From Leptasterias polaris (lineage: Eukaryota > Echinodermata > Asteroidea > Forcipulatida > Asteriidae): a DNA stretch of 64,000 nt. The notes under the pieces were generated by a model. It made no database searches and was not told where the DNA came from. It worked only from the letters and a program-made list of their open reading frames with translations. The stretch is from NCBI GenBank assembly GCA_037783415.1, contig JAZGTN010000028.1, positions 744,001 through 808,000 of the forward strand. Direction: 5' to 3'. Both the position numbers and the translations under genes were made by a program. Position 1 is the stretch's first letter. Each line of letters begins with the position of its first letter. Below are positions 13,101 through 23,045 of this stretch, piece after piece.

Positions 13101-14223
13101 TCGCAAATGCGATGACGTGCAATGATATAACATCACTCAATGGTCTTATCAATGCAGACGAGATGGTACGGTACTGATCTTTCAGGGGAAAATGGCCCAC
13201 TTACACTTGCGTGCTACTCAATAAATAGACGGTTTAATGGTACAGGGCAACCTGATTGTCGGTCACGGTTGTAAAAACGTCTATATAAATAAATAGCTGT
13301 ATTGTAACAACACCGTGGTATAAGAGAAACAGTGAGTTATGGTTTCATAATGGACATGATGTTATTGGAAGTTTTATTGGGAAACCATTAGTTTAGCTTC
13401 CAAGATGGCGGCGGGATGACGTCAATTCATGAGGTCATAGCTTATAGCTAAAATGTGTAGACACGAACATTATTAAAAACTTGCATGTAAAACTGATGCT
13501 GGTTTGATTCTGTATAAGTATTTCATATTTATTCTCCACACGTATGTCCTAAGGAACTCACACGAACCGGCACTGCAAACGCATCGTGCCCAAATTATTT
13601 TACCACGCTCTAAACTAAAACACGTTTATAATTTTTTATTTTTTCTAAAGCCCGCACATGAACCATATTAAGGAGGCGCTCTTCTTTAATTAGGGCTGGA
13701 AATAAATTAACAAACAAATACTTTTGGACGTAGAGCCATTAACCTCATTCCCTGCGTCTGTGTTAATCCCGTTCTAAGTGCCGATTATCCCATGTTCAAT
13801 CAGTTTAACTTGTTATTCCGCAGCGTGTGTTGATCCACGTTTGAAGATCGGCTTTCCGCTCACTCCCACGTAATGTTCAGGATCAAAGTGACCGAACGAA
13901 GTGTGTCACTTAGTCGTCTCATGAAATTAATGCTCTTGTTCATCCGTACTGGCTCTGCCACATTTAGCAGAATTATACACTACTTAATATGTTCAATAAT
14001 GTTGAACACGATGTTGCTTTTTTCCTTTTGTAATCAATACAACTGAAAGCGAAGGTTGGTTTTTTTAAAAGTTGCTTTCTTCACTCCTCATTGTAACCAA
14101 TGTAGCGCAGACATTAAATGTAACCAATTCCTGTACCTAAATGTAGCCTCAATCTTTTACCTAAAAGACGTCTGTATCTAAATCTAGGCAATTAATTGTG
14201 TAGCTATAACAAATGCCCGCAAA

Positions 14224-14224
<1 letters not shown>
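10148..14224. other. Intergenic, no gene seen
   Basis: Four kilobases without a recognisable gene. A (GTT)n tract lies at about 12847-12882. A 29-bp motif beginning AAGATGGC and carrying GATGAC occurs in the same orientation at 12230 and 13402. Open frames are short and lack domains. Confidence 0.5.
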
Positions 14225-14280
<56 letters not shown>

Positions 14281-14372
14281 TAAGTGTTTACGACATTGTT
14301 ACTATGAAGTAGTACCCATATTTACCCATATAGGGATTCGAACCCATGGGCCAGTGTTTTAACGCTACATAT
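14225..14372 (-). repeat. ATT microsatellite and tRNA-like SINE fragment
   Basis: A long ATT run occupies about 14227-14281. Read on the minus strand, 14357-14335 contains GGGTTCGAATCCC, a good match to the RNA polymerase III B box, followed by the (AAT)n tail. This is the order expected of a short tRNA-derived SINE. No A box or full cloverleaf is present, so it is not a tRNA gene. Confidence 0.4.
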
Positions 14373-14993
14373 ACAAAGTGTTGAACAGTGGGAACTCAAG
14401 ATGTCCTCATGATATTATAAAGTATTTTCATTGCTGTGTCATTACATTGATTGAAATCAATTAAAAATCTTTACTAATTGTCACAGGTTTTACCTCTATT
14501 TCAATACGAGCCTGCGAACGGTTCGATGTGTAAGGGAAACTTGCTCGGTAATAAACGCAACGGACAGCTATACATGTGGTTTGATTCTCTAACTGGAACC
14601 ACCGTATTATTATTTGTTCATACGAATCAATGCCAACAACAGTATGTAAATGATAAACAAGCAATTGAAATATAAAGAATTTGATAAATACAAGTGTAGG
14701 TTAAAATACAATAGCTTCAGTTAGAAGTTATTATCATCAAATGGAATACGATTTAACACTTGATAAAATATACAAAAATACATCTGTGAAAATACATGGA
14801 TATTGGTAAAGATCTTAGCTGGGTTTATCTGCACTTCTACGGCTGGGGATGGAAGGTGCACGTCACTCAGATGGGCTCCAAGATGACAACCTCAAAGTCC
14901 AGGAAAAGGCGATGAAAGGGGTTGAGAAGCGGGGCAAGGTGGAGAGATGAACCGGGTCATATCTACCAAAGCGGACCTGGGGGGCTAGTACAT

Positions 14994-15136
14994 CTGTATC
15001 AACAGAGCACGTGAAAAGGGATGCAATAGTTTAGGAACCACTTTTAGGAAAAAGTCGTCGCGTTCCAATCAAGTCAAGACAAAGTGTATAGCGGGACATT
15101 TTTTTTGACTAAGCATCTCAGGCCGTTCTCGCTTCT
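14994..15136 (+). repeat. Internal 143-bp repeat, unit 1 of copy 1
   Basis: Begins CTGTATCAACAGAGCACGTG and ends GTTCTCGCTTCT. The same block recurs at 16034-16177, 19540-19682 and 20578-20720. It includes the palindrome CACGTG, an E-box. Confidence 0.9.
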
Positions 15137-16033
15137 ATATCAATCAATTATGCAAAATACAACCAACCATAGAAAATTGAGTCTAACTAATTATAATAAA
15201 CAAAATATCACTCGTTCAAGGAAATTGGCGACTTGAACATGTTCTCTCAGGAACATAATAATCATGTAAAAAAAACACTAGGGCTTCGATAAGGAATATT
15301 GAATAAAACATATCAAGGATATCGCTCAACGTAGATCGTTGTGTGTATGTGTGCGGAACACATAGGTGGTCAACCGGTCAAAGATCACAATATTGTTTAT
15401 AATGCCAAACAGCAAACAGTCGTATCTACTAGTTGAAAATAATGTGCATGACCATGCTATACTATAAACAGGTTATCTCAGGACAAAATAAGTATAGCCA
15501 AGACTTATAGGCGCAGTACTTGTGTTTGAAAGTCTCGACAAAAGTATAGAATCATGGCTATCAATAAACGGTTTAGTTTTGATAACTTGGATTGAATCAG
15601 AGAATGCTTCAATTAAGTATCCCAATAACTAAATGGATTTCTATCAAGAAATGAAACGCCTTGATAAACGACAATAATTAATAGATACGAGTGTATAACT
15701 GTTACAATCAATAAAATGCTATACAACTAAATCAAAGATATAAGCAACACAGAAATCTAACGGTAATTGGACGGAACTCCTAAAACTTTTCCGTATACGT
15801 AGTGAGCAATAAGAAAGGTTACACAAAGATTATTTAGTGATCCTATACATCTCAAAAAATAGTTAACAGCATTGTTCAAACAATCTATTTAGACTGCACC
15901 GAAACTCATATTGGACTGTTCCATCCATCTTGAGTTTGTTTTCAACCACCTTGTTGAACAATCAATCAATCAATAATCAAATACAATTAAGGAATAAGTT
16001 TATACATAGAAAGTAACATGAAAAGTAGCTTAC

Positions 16034-16177
16034 CTGTATCAACAGAGCACGTGAAAAAGGGATGCAATAGTTTAGGAACCACTTTTAGGGAAAAGTCGTC
16101 GCGTTCCAATCAAGTCAAGACAAAGTGTATAGCGGGACACTTTTTCTGACTTAGCATCTCAGGCCGTTCTCGCTTCT
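16034..16177 (+). repeat. Internal 143-bp repeat, unit 2 of copy 1
   Basis: Second direct copy of the 14994 block, about 900 bp downstream. The right flank (GAGGAGCC) differs from that of unit 1 (ATATCAATC). Confidence 0.9.
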
Positions 16178-16689
16178 GAGGAGCCAGGAGCGAAACATGG
16201 GTTAAAAACCCGGCTGGTCACGCACTCGGACAGAATTAAACTATTTGATTGGTCAAAGTCTTAAAACAATGATGTCCTAAATGATCTTCAACCAATCACA
16301 AAAAGACTAGTGGACTAACATTTTTAAATAATTACGTGGTCAGCAAAGACGACCAAATTTGGAAGGATGGTGGCGAACGTGGCAAAATCTAACACTAAGA
16401 CATAACTTGCAAAATGGTGCGAATGCAGGCAGGCTTTACGTAATGTCCCTGGGGTAGTTCCGGATGTGCCAAATATGCTATGGTCAGCAGAATATCGTGG
16501 GAACAGCAAATTCTACCCTTCCCCCATGGAGGTGTTATAACACTTTCTGGACTTTTAGTAAACTAAGGGGAATTAGAGCATCTTGCCCTTTTCGCGAATG
16601 CTAAAGAAGTAGAAATTATATTAAAAATAAACTTCGTCGGACAACCTTAAAGTAGTTATAATGCAATTTATAACAGGTTCCGACATAAT

Positions 16690-18518
16690 TATTTATATTT
16701 TGATACTGAAGGTCATTTTATAATTAAGTATCCCATCTGTACCTGTCAATTGCTGGTCGGCAGTTTGAAATGTGTGTATTTTCATTACTCTTGCATGACG
16801 GAACGTACATCGTCAGTAAATGTTCGAATAATAGGCCGCAATCGTTGAGGTCAAAATTATGGAAACGTGTACGCGCCAGAAACAACTCTCAGCCAACTGA
16901 TAGGTCTTTCTTTGACCTCAGTGGGGGCGCTGTTTGGGCTTGTGACGTCACGTGCAATGGGTCTATAGGCTTTCGACTTTGACTGTGTTATACTCGGTGT
17001 ACAGCAGTAATTTGAGGCACAAACCACCACGATTCATCTTCAAGACTGAGACATCACACGTTGCTTTGTAAGTGGTATCATCTTGGGAACATTCTCGGCT
17101 CTTTATGAAATCAAGTCCAGGATGCGTTAAAACGGACACAGTTACATAGCACAATGTTGTCATCCATTGTTGGATCTCACTTATTCCCTAATGCTGTCGC
17201 AGAATGCATCGAACACAGTGATCATTCAAGCTGTAACCCGTGTGACTGGTTCATACTGCCTTCAGCACTTAGCAAACGTAACATTTATTTCAAATCCCAT
17301 CTCATCTCACCACCACCTCCTTATGATTATAAGCCACCTGACACTCTTCAATAATTAAAACACAGCGCTTATATAAATCTTCACGCCACAGAAGTCGCAG
17401 TTCCGCATCAATAGTTGATTGTCTGTGTGGCATTCACACCAGAGGTCTGCCAATCTTCTCGAGAGACGACCTCTGCCCATGCACGGTGTCCAGTTTTCAG
17501 ATTGCAAGACAGTCAGATATGTGGCTAGTCTATTTGGAACGAAAATATTTTTTGATATGAAGGTGGTAAAAAGTGGCTACTCAATAATGAATAGTAAAAA
17601 TAATGCAAATAAAGGTTTCATATACATCAAGGTTGTCGGCAGCAACGTAAAATTATTCGTGTTATTATTTATTTTCACATTATCTTGAAACATTGCAACC
17701 CCCTCTATCTCTAACATAATGGTTTATATTTGTCATTGTAACGAGCCTATACATCGTGTCTGGTCTTGATATTATTTATAGAACCCATAAAAATCGTCTG
17801 GTCTGGAATATTACATTTAATAGAAGAAGAAGCAAAAAAAAACACGTCCTTGTGACTAGAAGTGTGTAATAAATAGATGCGTTCAATAATTTATCAATTT
17901 ACTAATTTATCGAATTTTAGTTTTTTTAATATATATTTATATATTGAATTTATTCTTTTTCCTTGTGCGGTCGGTAATATATACGCGTCGTCTGATTATT
18001 CAAATCGTATGGTACCGGTACTACAAACACAATCCAGAATATTAGTCAATAATAATCACATAAACTCCGTTGGAAAGGCTCTCTGCTTTTGAATCTCCAT
18101 ATTACCTCTTTTGAATGACTGTTTAATTTGACAAATGCATCTTTCCACCGAAGGTAATGATGATGACAACACTGGAAGCTCTTTCTATTTCAAGGGAGGC
18201 CGTTTTACTCCGTGTGTGTTTCACATTGGTTGTGGTGTAAAGGATAAATTGTGGTGTTTTGGTGCATCCTGTACAAGTTTGAAATGGATTATCAATGAGC
18301 ATAAAGACCATGTAACTTCTTTTTATACCAAAAAAGTGACGTTGTATACATTCCATGGCCTTTCTGGCAGGCAAGATACTACACTGGTTATACAGGAAAT
18401 TTGACATTTTTCTATCATAATTTAATCATAAATATATGCAAGAGCTTTTAAGTACGGCCTAACAACTTTTGTGATGTGCCCTTTGCTTTATATCAAAAGT
18501 TGAACAAAATTAGACAAC
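16690..18518. other. Sequence between the two 2.2-kb elements, no gene seen
   Basis: Unrelated to the flanking elements. It contains a CRE-like TGACGTCACG at about 16942 and several short frames. The 94- and 89-residue antiparallel frames at 18123-18407 have no domain I recognise. Confidence 0.45.
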
Positions 18519-18734
18519 GTAGTATCCATCTAATATAAGATGTTTTCCTCCATTGGGCTGTGTACAGACAATGTAGTATCCATCTAATATAAGATGTTTT
18601 CCTCCATTGGGCTGTGTACAGACAATGTAGTATCCATCTAATATAAGATGTTTTCCTCCATTGGGCTGTGTACAGACAATGTAGTATCCATCTAATATAA
18701 GATGTTTTCCTCCATTGGGCTGTGTACAGACAAT
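18519..18734 (-). repeat. Minisatellite, 54 bp x 4, open in frame
   Basis: Four identical 54-bp copies start at 18519, 18573, 18627 and 18681 (GTAGTATCCATCTAATATAA...). Because 54 is a multiple of three, the minus strand stays open and encodes an 18-residue repeat (CTQPNGGKHLILDGYYIV). The GGKHLILDGY stretch faintly recalls the start of FLYWCH zinc fingers. No W-x-C...C part follows and a stop comes directly after the array, so I do not call a gene. Confidence 0.9.
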
Positions 18735-19539
18735 GTTTGCAGGCAATCTTGGCTCCGTGGCACTTTTGTTACCATTTATTTGTATAACAGGTTACATGGT
18801 CCATGACTGATAGCACGTTTTGAGATAACGCTTTATAAAAGGTACAACACCTAAAGGCACTTCGCACATTTTTCTCAAATTTTTTTTTAAATGAAATATT
18901 CATGTAAATTGGAATCGGATCACGGCAAAATGGGTCTTCGAAGACATTAGTGAAATCATGATCAGGCTAGTCCACAATATTTATTCTCCGTTTCAGATTT
19001 GAAGCGCTTTCTTTTCTTTGTGTCACAGGTTTTACCTCTATTTAAATACGAGCCTGCGAACGGTTCGATGTGTTGTGTAAGGGAAACTTGCTCGGTAATA
19101 AACGCAACGGACAGCTATATATGTGGTTTGATTCTCTAACTGGAATCACCGTATTATTATTTGTTCATACGAATCAATGCCAACAACAGTATGTAAATGA
19201 TAAACAAGCAATTGAAATATAAAGAATTTGATAAATACAAGTGTAGGTTAAAATACAATAGCTTCAGTTAGAAGTTATTATCATCAAATGGAATACGATT
19301 TAACACTTGATAAAATATACAAAAATACATCTGTGAAAATACATGGATATTGGTAAAGATCTTAGCTGGGTTTATCTGCACTTCTACGGCTGGGGATGGA
19401 AGGTGCACGTCACTCAGATGGGCTCCAAGATGACAACCTCAAGGTCCAGGAGAAGGCGATGAAAGGGGTTGAGAAGCGGGGCAAGGTGGAGAGATGAACC
19501 GGGTCATATCTACCAAAGCGGACCTGGGGGCTAGTACAT

Positions 19540-19682
19540 CTGTATCAACAGAGCACGTGAAAAAGGGATGCAATAGTTTAGGAACCACTTTTAGGGAAAA
19601 GTCGTCGCGTTCCAATCAAGTCAAGACAAAGTGTATAACGGGACACTTTTCTGACTTAGCATCTCAGGCCGTTCTCGCTTCT
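19540..19682 (+). repeat. Internal 143-bp repeat, unit 1 of copy 2
   Basis: Third member of the CTGTATCAACAGAGCACGTG block. Confidence 0.9.
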
Positions 19683-20577
19683 ATATCAATCAATTATGCA
19701 AAATACAACCAACTATAGAAAATTGAGTCTAACTAATTATAATAAACAAAATATCACTCGTTCAAGGAAATTGGCGACTTGAACATGTTCTCTCAGGAAC
19801 ATAATAAACATGTAAAAAAACACTAGGGCTTCGATAAGGAATATTGAATAAAACATATCAAGGATATCGCTCAACGTAGATCTTTGTGTGTATGTGTGCG
19901 GAACACATAGGTGGTCAACCGGTCAAAGATCACAATATTGTTTATATTGCCAAACAGCAAACAGTCGTATAATCTACTAGTTGAAAATAATGTGCATGAC
20001 CATGCTATACTATAAACAGGTTATCTCAGGACAAAATAAGTATAACCAAGAATTATAGGCGCAGTACTTGTGTTTGAAAGTCTCGACAAAAGTATAGAAT
20101 CATGGCTATCAATAAACGGTTTAGTTTTGATAACTTGGATTGAATCAGAGAATGCTTCAATTAAGTATTCCAATAACTAAATGGATCTCTATCAAGAAAT
20201 GAAACGCCTTGATAAACGACAATAATAGATACGAGTGTATAATTGTTACAATCAATAAAATGCTATACAACTAAATCAAAGATATAAGCAACACAGAAAT
20301 CTAACGGTAATTGGACGGAACTCCTAAAGCTTTTCCGTATACGTAGTGAGCAATAAGAAAGGTTACACAAAGATTATTGAGTGATCCTATACATCTCAAA
20401 AAACAGTTAACAGCATTGTTCAAACAATCTATTTAGACTGCACCGAAACTCATATTGGACTGTTCCATCCATCTTGAGTTTGTTTTCAACCACCTTGTTG
20501 AACAATCAATCAATCAATAATCAAATACAATTAAGGAATAAGTTTATACATAGAAAGTAACATGAAAAGTAGCTTAC

Positions 20578-20720
20578 CTGTATCAACAGAGCACGTGAAA
20601 AAGGGATGCAATAGTTTAGGAACCACTTTTAGGGAAAAGTCGTCGCGTTCCAATCAAGTCAAGACAAAGTGTATAACGGGACACTTTTCTGACTTAGCAT
20701 CTCAGGCCGTTCTCGCTTCT
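20578..20720 (+). repeat. Internal 143-bp repeat, unit 2 of copy 2
   Basis: Fourth member of the same block. Confidence 0.9.
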
Positions 20721-21232
20721 GAGGAGCCAGGAGCGAAACATGGGTTTAAAAACCCGGCTGGTCACGCACTCGGACAGAATTAAACTATTTGATTGGTCAA
20801 AGTCTTAAAACAATGATGTCCTAAATGAGCTTCAACCAATCACAAAAAGACTAGTGGACTAACATTTTTAAATAATTACGTGGTCAGCAAAGACGACCAA
20901 ATTTGGAAGGATGGTGGCGAACGTGGCAAAATCTAACACTAAGACATAACTTGCAAAATGGTGCGAATGCAGGCAGGCTTTACGTAATGTCCCTGGGGTA
21001 GTTCCGGATGTGCCAAATATGCTGTGGTCAGCAGAATATCGTGGGAACAGCAAATTCTACCCTTCCCCCATGGAGGTGTTATAACACTTTCTGGACTAGT
21101 AAACTAAGGGGAATTAGAGCATCTTGCCCTTTTCGCGAATGCTAAAGAAGTAGAAATTATATTTAAAAAATGAACTTCGTCGGACAACCTTAAAGTAGTT
21201 ATAATGCAATTTATAACAGGTTCCGACATTTG

Positions 21233-22319
21233 TAAAACAAAAAATGTGATGTCATAATTGTTATTTCCCGTCAACACAAGGGCACAGTAGTGATCAATGA
21301 GGACATCAGGTGACAGTCCTTCATTTGGCTAAAGACCGGGCTGTCAACTGACTAACGGACTTCATAACGAGATTTAGATTGCGAATACGACTTCATCATC
21401 ACCAGTGATTATTATTAGGATCCATCGGAAAGGGTTGAACGCGAACTGTACTCAAAGGTCAAACTCGTCTGAACCTACGTTGGGCATTTTGAGTCACAGT
21501 CACGTTCGTTAAATTATTAAAAGAAAATCAAGGTAAAACGTGACGTGGCAGTCTTCCTCAGTTTGTCCTCATTAAGTCGTAAAAAAATACTGCAAAAAAA
21601 CAAAGATTAAACTCTAGTTCAATATTGTTGCTGGTCTGTTGGTTTTCATGGCTCAGTTCGTGTCCTTTGTAATTCTGTGAACTTTAGACGGTATCCGGGT
21701 AGTATTTCATATGTTCGATGCATGCCATTATATACTTAGTTTACTCGTGTATACCGTGAACTTCTTGCATTGTAGACAAAGATACGAGTCAGTCTTATCT
21801 TTACTGCTTACTAAATTAAAATCTTTTCAACCTATATCAAGTTTAACGCTTAGGTTTTCAACTCTCAAATTTTGTGTTTGTTATAAATCAGTCCAGTATA
21901 TATTTCAGGGATGGAACATGACATACAGGTACACACCTTTCCCCTCTCTGTTATTTTACTTGAAACATTTTCCTATGACTAATTTCCACAATGTAATAAT
22001 AGTAAGACCATTTGTTTTATATAATTGTTATTATTATATATATCTCGTTTTACAGCATAAACTTAAACACAAAAGTGTACGTTTCAACACTAGAACGTTT
22101 CATGTCTTCCTTCCCATAAATGTTTTGTTTTGGCAAGGAAAGATGCCCTTACGAAAGAGAAATCGTTCCCAATTGTCACGAGAATTACACTGCCTGCAAA
22201 TAGGCAGAGCACTAACACGCAGGTCGTGAAATGATAACATGAGTGGCCAACCAATAACTGATGACATAGTGGGCGTGCCTATACTTTGACAGCGTCACTG
22301 ATGTAAAGATAACTCCGTT
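21233..22319. other. Upstream flank of the receptor gene
   Basis: No convincing gene. An ATG-started frame of 172 codons (21711-22229) is present, but it is rich in Phe/Tyr/Leu/Lys in the way AT-rich DNA is and shows no domain. Distal regulatory sequence for the receptor gene could lie here, but I cannot point to a site. Confidence 0.4.
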
Positions 22320-22778
22320 TCTCTTTCAGATACACGGGAGCGAGTGCTCGGGGACTGCAGTTACTACGCAGGCAGTCAGAGTGAACGCACTGCGCAGTGT
22401 CAGCTGCCGCCGATCAGCCCGATTTACCTCTTCACAGGATTTTCAAAGAGTGGATTTAGTTTCACTGGGAAATGTTGAAAGCTATTACCTTTTAGGTTTG
22501 GCGGTTGACATTATCCAACTCTATTTTCAGTAGGAATTAAGGATATAGACTTTCTGCAGGACCTGACGTTGTTTTTAGTTTGTTGGTGTTCTCGCTGTAT
22601 AGTGCCGTGTGTGCAGAACAAACCCATCGCCAAGCATTTCTCTCAATGCATCAGTCAGATATTGGGGAAAGATTTACACAACTCAGTGGAAGAAGACGCA
22701 CCACCTGTATTTGATTGATTCGGCACCTTCAATTTCCTTCGGGTTCACAGCTTCCGAAGGTGGGTTCCGAAAGGGACC
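22320..22778 (+). promoter_or_regulatory. Likely promoter/5' UTR of GABA-B-like receptor
   Basis: GC content rises here relative to the flank, with ACTGCGCAGT (about 22389) resembling an NRF1-type half palindrome and no TATA box. The region leads directly into the first coding exon. A stop codon in the receptor frame (22716-22718) precedes the ATG at 22779, so no upstream in-frame start is available. Short upstream ATGs exist at about 22472 (8 codons) and 22646 (22 codons, ends 22714) and could dampen translation if transcribed. The transcription start is inferred, not seen. Confidence 0.4.
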
Positions 22779-23045
22779 ATGGTTTCCTTCAAGAGGATTA
22801 GGTTGAATTTGGAAATGTTGGTGAGGCTTCTACTGGCATTGGTGATCATCAAGCCAGGTGAGGCCGCCACGGAGGATAAAAAGACCCTCTATCTCTTAGG
22901 ATTGTTTCCAACCTATTTGAACCAGTCGATGCACGTTATCGGGAACGACTGCCTTTTATCGGCAAGACTTGCCCTGAAACATGTCAACGAGAATCCGGAC
23001 ATTCTGGGAGACTTTAATCTGGAGATGGTCGAAATCGACACTGTG
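22779..23045 (+). CDS. GABA-B-type receptor, exon 1 (residues 1-89)
   Basis: First coding exon of a class C GPCR of the metabotropic GABA-B family, a plasma-membrane receptor that couples to G proteins. ATG 22779 sits in a strong context (ACCATGG) and follows an in-frame stop. Residues 12-28 are a hydrophobic signal peptide ending KPGEA. After it comes the first strand of the Venus-flytrap domain (YLLGLFPTYLN) and the LSARLALKHVNENPDIL helix, aligned with ...PAVEMALEDVN... of GABBR1. There is a possible N-glycosylation site at N48. The exon ends in phase 0 at a consensus donor, GTAAGT. There are no sushi repeats of the GABBR1a kind. His52 stands where GABBR1 has Trp65, and no Cys follows Cys58. 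Family assignment is secure; subunit type is not. Confidence 0.88.

Larger units (their letters stand above)
14479..16685 (+). mobile_element. 2.2-kb TG...CA element, copy 1
   Basis: Starts TGTCACAGG and ends CCGACA, flanked by the tetranucleotide TAAT on both sides (14475-14478 and 16686-16689), so it is a genuine insertion with a 4-bp target duplication. It is nearly identical to 19021-21228 apart from small indels and substitutions. It contains no recognisable polymerase, integrase or transposase. Inside are two direct repeats of about 143 bp at 14994-15136 and 16034-16177. The ends fit a solo LTR (TG...CA) and also the TGTNR...YNACA rule of Ginger-type DNA transposons, but no long TIR is present. 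A solo LTR or a non-autonomous element is my best reading. Confidence 0.75.
19021..21228 (+). mobile_element. 2.2-kb TG...CA element, copy 2
   Basis: Same orientation and architecture as 14479-16685, flanked by TTTG on both sides (19017-19020 and 21229-21232). Because the duplication differs from that of copy 1, the two are separate insertions and not the two LTRs of one 6.7-kb provirus-like element. Near identity implies that both are young. Its internal 143-bp repeats are at 19540-19682 and 20578-20720. A 61-residue minus-strand frame (20868-21053, and 16324-16509 in copy 1) is identical in both, but this reflects recent duplication and not selection. Confidence 0.75.

Noticed and set aside
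14300..14372. tRNA gene on the minus strand
   Set aside because: Only a B-box-like GGGTTCGAATCCC is present; no acceptor pairing, D arm or anticodon arm can be drawn.
16942..16951. CRE site as promoter of a gene
   Set aside because: An isolated TGACGTCA without a credible downstream gene.
16324..21053. Conserved 61-residue peptide encoded in both 2.2-kb elements
   Set aside because: Identity simply follows from recent duplication of the whole element; no start context or domain supports a gene.
14479..21228. A single 6.7-kb LTR retrotransposon with 2.2-kb LTRs
   Set aside because: Outer flanks differ (TAAT versus TTTG), each copy has its own target duplication, and the 2.3 kb between them encodes nothing retroviral-like.
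21711..22229. 172-codon ATG frame upstream of the receptor gene
   Set aside because: Composition is that of AT-rich random sequence, no domain, no splice or promoter context.
22609..22806. 65-codon upstream frame overlapping the receptor start
   Set aside because: It begins with GTG, not ATG; no in-frame ATG exists in it.
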